Below are positions 59,310 through 64,000 of a stretch of 64,000 nt of DNA, piece after piece. The DNA lies in contig OY726578.1 in assembly GCA_963383645.1 (NCBI GenBank), positions 20,017,092 through 20,081,091 on the forward strand. Reading direction: 5' to 3'. The stretch is from Muscardinus avellanarius. Its lineage: Eukaryota > Chordata > Mammalia > Rodentia > Gliridae. Under the pieces are notes generated by a model that saw only the letters and a program-made list of their open reading frames with translations, was not told where the DNA came from and searched no databases. How positions within the stretch are numbered: position 1 is the first letter of the stretch; each line of letters starts with the position of its first letter. A program made the position numbers and the translations under genes.

Positions 59310-59604
59310 ATCAGGTCATGACCGACAGCGCCCACGGCTGGGAAGGAAGGCCACGGTCCTGGCAGTGCGCTGCCTGGTCTGCTCCTCCTCCCTGCCGCCG
59401 GGCACCCCCGCTCCTCGCTGGCGCTCACCTGCGCTGGGGACATTCCTCCTATGGCCTCTGCATCCACTGAGCTCTCCTCCAGGAAGCTCCTGCCTCACAC
59501 AGGCGCCACCAAACATCACCTCTTCCCAGGGGCCTTCCCACATCATGCATCTTATTTTTTTTTTTGTACTGGGGTCATTCTACCTCTGAGCTACACTGCC
59601 ATGC

Positions 59605-59635
<31 letters not shown>

Positions 59636-59644
59636 TGTATGTAT
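59605..59644. repeat. (TATG)n microsatellite inside a nested SINE stack
   Basis: Ten TATG units at the junction of the host and nested SINE. Confidence 0.96.
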
Positions 59645-59659
59645 CAATTAATTTATTTG

Positions 59660-59850
59660 TTATGTCACTAGGGATTGAACCCAGGGGCATTCTGCCTCTA
59701 AGCTACACCCCCAGCCCTATTATATTTTTATCTAGAAACAGGGTCTCTCTGGGTTGATGACAGTCTAACTACTTGAGGAGGCTGTCTTCAAACCTGACAT
59801 CCTCCTGTCTCAGTCTCCTCAGTACTCAATACCATACTTGGCTATCTTTT
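59660..59850 (-). mobile_element. A-type SINE nested, minus strand
   Basis: TATGTCACTAGGGATTGAAC, CTAGAAACAGGGTCTCTCTG, CAGTACTCAATACCATACTT GGC. Confidence 0.9.
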
Positions 59851-60381
59851 TTTTTTTAAACAGAGTCTCGCTAAGTTGCTGAGGCTGGACTGGAACCTGC
59901 AATCCTCCCGTCAAAGCCTCCCAAGTACTGAGATCACAGGTGTGCACCCCCACGCCCGACTGACAATCCCACTTCAAATGGACGCACCCAGGCTCCCCTC
60001 CGTCCTCAACCAGCCTCCCTTCCCCCTCCCAGCCACCTCCCCTCCACCCCCACAGCACAGCCCCTCTCCTCCCCTGCACCCCGACTCCTCTGCACAGCAC
60101 GGACAGCGGCCTCATCGCTAACTGCGGTCTCCCCAGTGCCCTGCACCCGAGGCGCTCAATAAATGCATGTTGTAAGACCTATTCTCCAGTGGTTGCACTC
60201 ATTCCAAATAACTTCTTTAGCTGGAAAATGCAGGGGGGAGGCAGGCCCACAGGCGAGCAGGTGCCTGAGGTCCTGGGCTGGGGGGGGGGTTGGTGTCTCC
60301 CTGGAGAGCGGCAGCGTAGAGTCCAGCGCGTGTCGGCCCCTTGGAGAGGCCGCCAGGGACACGCCCGCCCACCCACCACCT

Positions 60382-60606
60382 CTATTTTTATTTATTTTTA
60401 TTTTTATTTTTGGTGGTACTGGGGTTCCTGGAAGCCCTTCTACCTCCAGATTACACTCCCAGGCCTATTTTTTATATTTTTATTTGGAAACAGGGTCTCT
60501 TAAGCCAGCGAACGCACCTGGCTTCGAACCTACGCGATCCTCCTGTCTCTGCCTCCCAAGCGCGGGGATTACAAGCGTGTGCGCCGCCACGCCCGGCTAT
60601 TTTTAT
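60382..60606 (-). mobile_element. B-type SINE with 10-bp TSD, minus strand
   Basis: TSD CTATTTTTAT at 60382-60391 and 60597-60606. Body GGTGGTACTGGGGTTCCTGG to GCGCCGCCACGCCCGG. It has GCCAGCGAACGCACCTGGCT where most copies read GCCAGCGCGGCTGGCT, a local insert. Confidence 0.95.
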
Positions 60607-60719
60607 AACATGATTATAAAGTTCTCCCCTGGTGTCCATCAACTCCCTGAATCCCACCAGAAAAGAAAAAAACTACTGGAATAGTGGAATCCAACCCACA
60701 TCGATTGCTAGAGGCCCGA

Positions 60720-61140
60720 GCAGACCCGGCCAATTGACGGCAGGATTTGATTTTAATCGTGTTTTCGCCCAGATTTGGCCCCAATTATAAATCATTCTCC
60801 ACTGTGGTTTAAACCATAAGCAAATCTTACCTGGCGTCCTTATATTCTACTTAATATCGCTGCGAGAAAGATTTACGGAATCATATTCTGGGAATCCAGC
60901 AAACGGGGAAACTTTTAGGTGAGGGCGGGACCCGGGAAAATTACAGTTTTGTCATAAAACGTTGATTGATGGATGATTATTGTAAAACTCTGGAAACCGT
61001 GCGGGCGTCCACATGAATCTGTAATTGACTGGATTTATTCTTTCTCAAAATACTATATTTCCTCCAGTTTTGACCATCGTGTTCATCTGAGCCTGTCAGA
61101 TTTACTGTGGTTTTAACTTAATTAACTCCATTTAGCTTAT
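60720..61140. promoter_or_regulatory. 420-bp unique AT-rich block, strongest conserved-element candidate
   Basis: GCCAATTGACGGCAGGATTT, GATTTTAATCGTGTTTTCGC, GGCCCCAATTATAAATCATT, GTGGTTTAAACCATAAGC, ACGTTGATTGATGGATGATT, CTGTAATTGACTGGATTTAT, TTTTAACTTAATTAACTCC. No repeat match over 420 bp in a window where repeats are very frequent, CpGs retained (CGTGTTTTCGCC, TCGCTGCGAG), and TGATTGATGG fits a PBX/HOX or MEIS-like composite. Stops occur in all frames. Confidence 0.5.
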
Positions 61141-61264
61141 GCATGTAGGGGCGCATGTGTGGTGTGTGTGTGGTGTGAGTGCGCATGCACGTGTGAGATA
61201 TATATTATATATATATTCTTACAATGGGTCACCCCTAATCACTATCATTTCTCAGTGTGATTTT
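61141..61264. repeat. TG-rich and TA-rich low-complexity sequence
   Basis: GTGTGGTGTGTGTGTGGTGT then ATATATATTATATATATATT. Confidence 0.8.
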
Positions 61265-61513
61265 CTCCAATACAATTTTTTTATTTTTTTTATTTTTTTA
61301 TTTATTATTATTATTTTTTTTTTGGTGGTACTGAGGTTCCTGGAAGCCCTTCTACCTCCGGGCTACACTCCCAGACCTATTTTTATATTTTTTTAAATTT
61401 GGAAACAGGGTCTCTTAAGCCAGCGCGTCTGGCTTCAAACCCGCGCGATCCTCCTGTCTCCGCCTCCCAAACCCGGGGATTACAAGTGTGTGCCACCACG
61501 CCCGGCTCCAATA
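61265..61513 (-). mobile_element. B-type SINE with 8-bp TSD, minus strand
   Basis: TSD CTCCAATA at 61265-61272 and 61506-61513. T-rich tail to 61323, body GGTGGTACTGAGGTTCCTGG to GTGCCACCACGCCCGG. Confidence 0.95.
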
Positions 61514-61935
61514 TTATTTTTTTAAAAAAATACTTGAAGAAAGTAACGCATTGCTCTGTGAAGCAGAGACGGATCGCAGGAACTCTGGATCAAAGCAGTG
61601 TTTGGGGGTGGCTGTTTTGGGGGTGACCGCCCGGGGGCCACTCCTGTCTGTCCCCAGTCTCCGGGTGGATTGTGGTATGGGGCAGGGTGGCCCAAGGGGA
61701 GTAGCTGAGGCACGGTCCAGAGGGCCAGTCCCAACGCCAGCGGGAATCAGACCAAACACCGGAACTTTCTGCTCCAACAGGGCTGGGAAAGTACAGGGCC
61801 AAAAAACCACATAAGAATCCGAATGCCAAATACGGTAACAAAAACAATAGGCCTCACTTCCCAGTGACCACTGTATCTGAGTCTGGTTTTATGCTCAAGT
61901 CTTTTATTATTATTATTATTATTTTCCTCTTATTT
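61514..61935. other. unique sequence, no gene recognised
   Basis: A 108-codon plus frame and 98-codon minus frame overlap; neither has recognisable features. (TTA)n at 61905-61923. Confidence 0.35.
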
Positions 61936-62152
61936 AAATCCTGTTTTAGCCGGGCGTGGTGGTGCACGCTTGTCATCCCCGGGCTTGGGAGGCGGAGACA
62001 GGAGGATCGCGCAGGTTCGAAGCCAGCCGCGCTGGCTTAAGAGACCCTGTTTCTAAATAAAAATATAAATAGGTCTGGGGGTGTAGCCCGGAGGTAGAAG
62101 GGTTCCATCCCCAGTACCACCGAAAAATAAAATAATAAAAATAAATCCTGTT
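61936..62152 (+). mobile_element. B-type SINE with 10-bp TSD
   Basis: TSD AAATCCTGTT at 61936-61945 and 62143-62152. Body GCCGGGCGTGGTGGTGCACG. The right half ends GGGTTCCATCCCCAGTACCA, an A-like 3' end on a B-type body. Confidence 0.95.
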
Positions 62153-62327
62153 CTTCCTCTTATTTGAATTCTCCGTCAAGATACAGCCTGGAATGAGTGA
62201 AGATCTTTTTTTTTTTTTTTTTCAGATCCCCGCTTGTTTGAAGTGGGTACGGGCAGAGAGAAGCGATTTCCTTCCAAACACGTTTCTCCTGCTATCTCAT
62301 CATTTTTTAAATATTTCAGTCTTTATT

Positions 62328-62395
62328 GATTTGGGGCACTGGGGATTGAACCCAGGGTTTTCTATCTCTGAGTTACACCCCAGCTTTTTTTTTTA
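62328..62395 (-). mobile_element. ID right half only, minus strand
   Basis: GGGGCACTGGGGATTGAACC CAGGGTTTTCTATCTCTGAG then T9. The left half is absent. Confidence 0.85.
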
Positions 62396-62399
62396 TGCT

Positions 62400-63073
62400 T
62401 TATTTTTAATACTTTGGTTAGTGTAATGGGTAAAGAAAATGTGGTCTATGCACCCAATGGGATTCTACTCAGCCACAAAGAAGAACAAAATTATCCAATG
62501 GTTTATATATCTGCCTTTATAACAGTACTACACTGTTTCAATTATTGTATCTTTATATGGTTTGAAATCAGAAAATATACATCTTCTAGTTTTGTCCTTT
62601 TTCGAGATCGTTTTGGGTATCTAGAGTCCATATTCCATATTAGGATAGATTTTTTTGTGAAAAATAAATAAATGTATGATAGTTTCACCTAAAAAAAAAA
62701 AAGAAAAAATATTCTCTGGTAAGAAAGAAAGCAAAAAGAAATATTGAAATGTTATGTTTAAGTCATCAAAAGCTTGGTATCAGACAAATGAAACTGTTAT
62801 GTGAGATTATCATATTTAATATTGGATAAATTGCTATAAAACTAGATGTCAACCACTAAGCCAAGCATGGGAAGGAGGGATGGGGAGGGAATGGGGTGGG
62901 GATCGGGTAGGGGCTAACTGGGCGATGTGTGCATGTATGTCTACACAAGTATTTTCTTTATACCATTATGATGTATGAATACAGTGCACCAGTAAAAAAA
63001 ATTATATCCTTTGCAGGGAAATCGGTGGAACTACAGATAAATAATATGCTAAGTAGATAAATATATGCTAAGT
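62400..63073 (+). mobile_element. mosaic of L1 3' fragments
   Basis: 62405-62500: GTGTAATGGGTAAAGAAAAT GTGGTC and CTACTCAGCCACAAAGAAGA. 62515-62640: TTTATAACAGTACTACACTG, TATCTTTATATGGTTTGAAA TCAG, a different L1 region. 62870-63000: GGGGAGGGAATGGGGTGGGG to ATACAGTGCACCAGTAAAAA. 63000-63070: TATCCTTTGCAGGGAAATCG. Order is not collinear, so several insertions or rearrangements. Confidence 0.75.
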
Positions 63074-63301
63074 AGCCGGGCGTGGTGGGGCACGCTTGTC
63101 ATCCCAGCATTCGGGAGGCTGAGACCGGAGGATCACGGTTCGCAGACAGCCTCAGCTACTTACTGAGGCCCTCTTCAACTCAGTGAGACCCTGTTTCAAA
63201 ATAATGAATAAAAAACAGGGCAGGGGGTGTAGCTCGGAGATCGAATGCCCCTGGGTTCCATCCCCAGACCTGCAAAAAAATAAATAAATAAAAAATAAAA
63301 A
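63074..63301 (+). mobile_element. A-type SINE in L1
   Basis: GCCGGGCGTGGTGGGGCACG to GTTCCATCCCCAGACCTGC, then (AAAT)n. ATATGCTAAGTAG occurs twice just upstream (63044 and 63062). Confidence 0.94.
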
Positions 63302-63314
63302 AGAATAAAGAATA

Positions 63315-63535
63315 GAGGCCAGACATGGCGGCGCACGCTTGTAATCCCAGCATTTGGGAGGCAGAGACCGGAGGACTTCAGTTCGCCGACAGCCTCAGCT
63401 ACTTAGCAAGTCCCTTCACAACTCAGTGAGACCCTGTTCCAATAAATAAAAAGGCCAAAAAATAGGACCAGGGGTGTAGCTCATAGGTAGAATGCCCCTG
63501 GGTTCCATCCCCAGTACGGCAAAAGAAAAAACAAT
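63315..63535 (+). mobile_element. A-type SINE
   Basis: AGGCCAGACATGGCGGCGCA to GTTCCATCCCCAGTACGGC. Confidence 0.94.
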
Positions 63536-63545
63536 AAAAAAAACA

Positions 63546-63643
63546 TAGGGCTGGGTGTGTAGCTAGGAGGTAGAATGCCCCTGGGCTCCATCCCCAGTAC
63601 CACACACAAAAAATAATAATAATTAATAATAATAATAATAATA
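63546..63643 (+). mobile_element. orphan ID right half with (AAT)n tail
   Basis: AGGGCTGGGTGTGTAGCTAG to CTCCATCCCCAGTACCAC, then AAT units. Its left half may be one of the two preceding copies. Confidence 0.88.
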
Positions 63644-63900
63644 AGCTAAGTGAGATCAGACAGTCACAGAAAATCAAGGGTGTTATGTTTCTTTTGTATG
63701 TGGAAGCTCTGGAGAAAGCAAGTGATTTCAAATAACATGGAGAGGGACCGTAGAGTGGTGGGAGGGGCTTGGGGGATGGAGACGGAGAGGGGGACGGGGG
63801 GCTAAAGACGAGAGCCGCTCAAAACACACACGAAAGGGTCGCTACCGATTTCACTAACGTGTGAGAAGGAGGAGAAGGACAGAGATAAGAGGTCGGAAAA
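63644..63900 (+). mobile_element. L1 3' end continuation
   Basis: GCTAAGTGAGATCAGACAGT CACAGAAAATC, TTTGTATGTGGAAGCTCTGG, GAGTGGTGGGAGGGGCTTGG, AGAGCCGCTCAAAACACAC. Continues 63000-63073 across the SINE cluster. Confidence 0.82.
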
Positions 63901-63975
63901 ACCACACCAAGAGCCTAGCGCCTGCTCCTATCACACTGACCTCACTACGGGGCGTGACTGCTACGCCCAGTTCTT

Positions 63976-64000
63976 TTTGTTTTGTTGTGGTACTGAGAAT
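63976..64000 (-). mobile_element. SINE right half cut by the window end
   Basis: TTTGTTTTGTTGTGGTACTG AGAAT is the reversed tail and end of another SINE. Confidence 0.75.

Larger units (their letters stand above)
59565..59963 (-). mobile_element. A-type SINE (minus) split by a nested SINE
   Basis: Right half 59565-59604 (TGTACTGGGGTCATTCTACC, partly deleted) and left half 59855-59963 (ACAGAGTCTCGCTAAGTTGC to CCCACGCCCGAC). Confidence 0.85.
59380..60176 (+). mobile_element. L2 3' region interrupted by SINEs
   Basis: 59440-59550 (CTCCAGGAAGCTCCTGCCTC, CATCACCTCTTCCCAGGGGC) and 60105-60176 (GCGGTCTCCCCAGTGCCCTG, GAGGCGCTCAATAAATGCAT) match the L2 end in order. SINEs at 59565-59963 separate them. 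Confidence 0.65.

Noticed and set aside
2656..63604. tRNA genes suggested by A-box and B-box-like motifs (GTAGCTCAGAGGTAG, GGTTCAATCCCC)
   Set aside because: Each occurs in the ID-like half of a SINE; no cloverleaf-complete tRNA with acceptor-stem pairing is present.
1..64000. Bacterial or phage origin, operons, ribosome-binding sites
   Set aside because: The SINE, L1, MIR, L2 and LTR content is mammalian, with no dense coding arrangement. Frames starting at GTG or TTG have no meaning here.

Overview
This window is nuclear DNA from a rodent, most probably a squirrel (Sciuridae). About 60 interspersed SINE copies share one plan: a 7SL/B1-like left half with the box GGTTCGAAGCC, an A-rich linker, then a tRNA/ID-like right half with GTAGCTCAGAGGTAGAATG and GGGTTCAATCCCCAGTACC, then an A-rich tail. 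B1+ID dimers of this kind are known from squirrels. L1 3' ends of the form CAGTGCACCAATAAAA (seen on either strand) fit the same lineage. Species and chromosome cannot be read from the sequence alone.

I found no protein-coding exon, tRNA, rRNA or other RNA gene that I can support. The longest open frames all lie in simple repeats (Ser/Val/Ala or Asp-rich in the trinucleotide array, Glu/Arg/Lys-rich or Ser/Leu-rich in polypyrimidine tracts, Ile/His/Ser in GATA repeats) or in SINEs, so they are by-products of repeat phase. The window reads as intergenic or deep-intronic DNA.

Two SINE types are used as labels below. A-type copies end in the normal ID half (tgcccctgggttcaatcccc). B-type copies have a GC-rich left half (cgcgcttgggaggcggag) and a changed right half (agggtttccaggaacccc). 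About 19 B-type copies are present. They are close to one another, and several keep perfect 9-15 bp target-site duplications (TSDs), so they are the youngest insertions here. Many SINEs are nested inside other SINEs, nearly always in the host's A-rich linker.

Layout: 1-1.9 kb is a giant trinucleotide array. 2-16 kb is SINE-rich with AT-rich islands full of TAATTA/CAATTA motifs (notably 9.85-10.9 kb), an L2 3' end and MLT1-like LTR remnants. 16-20 kb holds a GATA/GATG array, an L1 3' end and SINEs. 20-25 kb is mostly unique GC-rich DNA with polypyrimidine and polypurine tracts. 25-30 kb holds an AT-rich island, degenerate L1, a Tigger/MER2-like remnant and a MaLR-type LTR. 30-43 kb mixes ancient MIR/L2, L1 pieces, a hairpin-bearing 24-25 bp minisatellite (40.1 kb) and candidate conserved noncoding DNA. 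43-53 kb contains two dense nested SINE stacks around further island sequence. 53-58 kb has two polypyrimidine tracts of about 560-570 bp, one inside an LTR. 58-64 kb has SINEs, a long unique AT-rich island (60.7-61.1 kb) and an L1 mosaic.

There is no gene system to describe. The functional candidates are the AT-rich unique islands. Their spacing within GC-rich, repeat-filled DNA resembles long-range enhancer landscapes around developmental transcription-factor genes. That is inference, and needs a cross-species alignment to support it.
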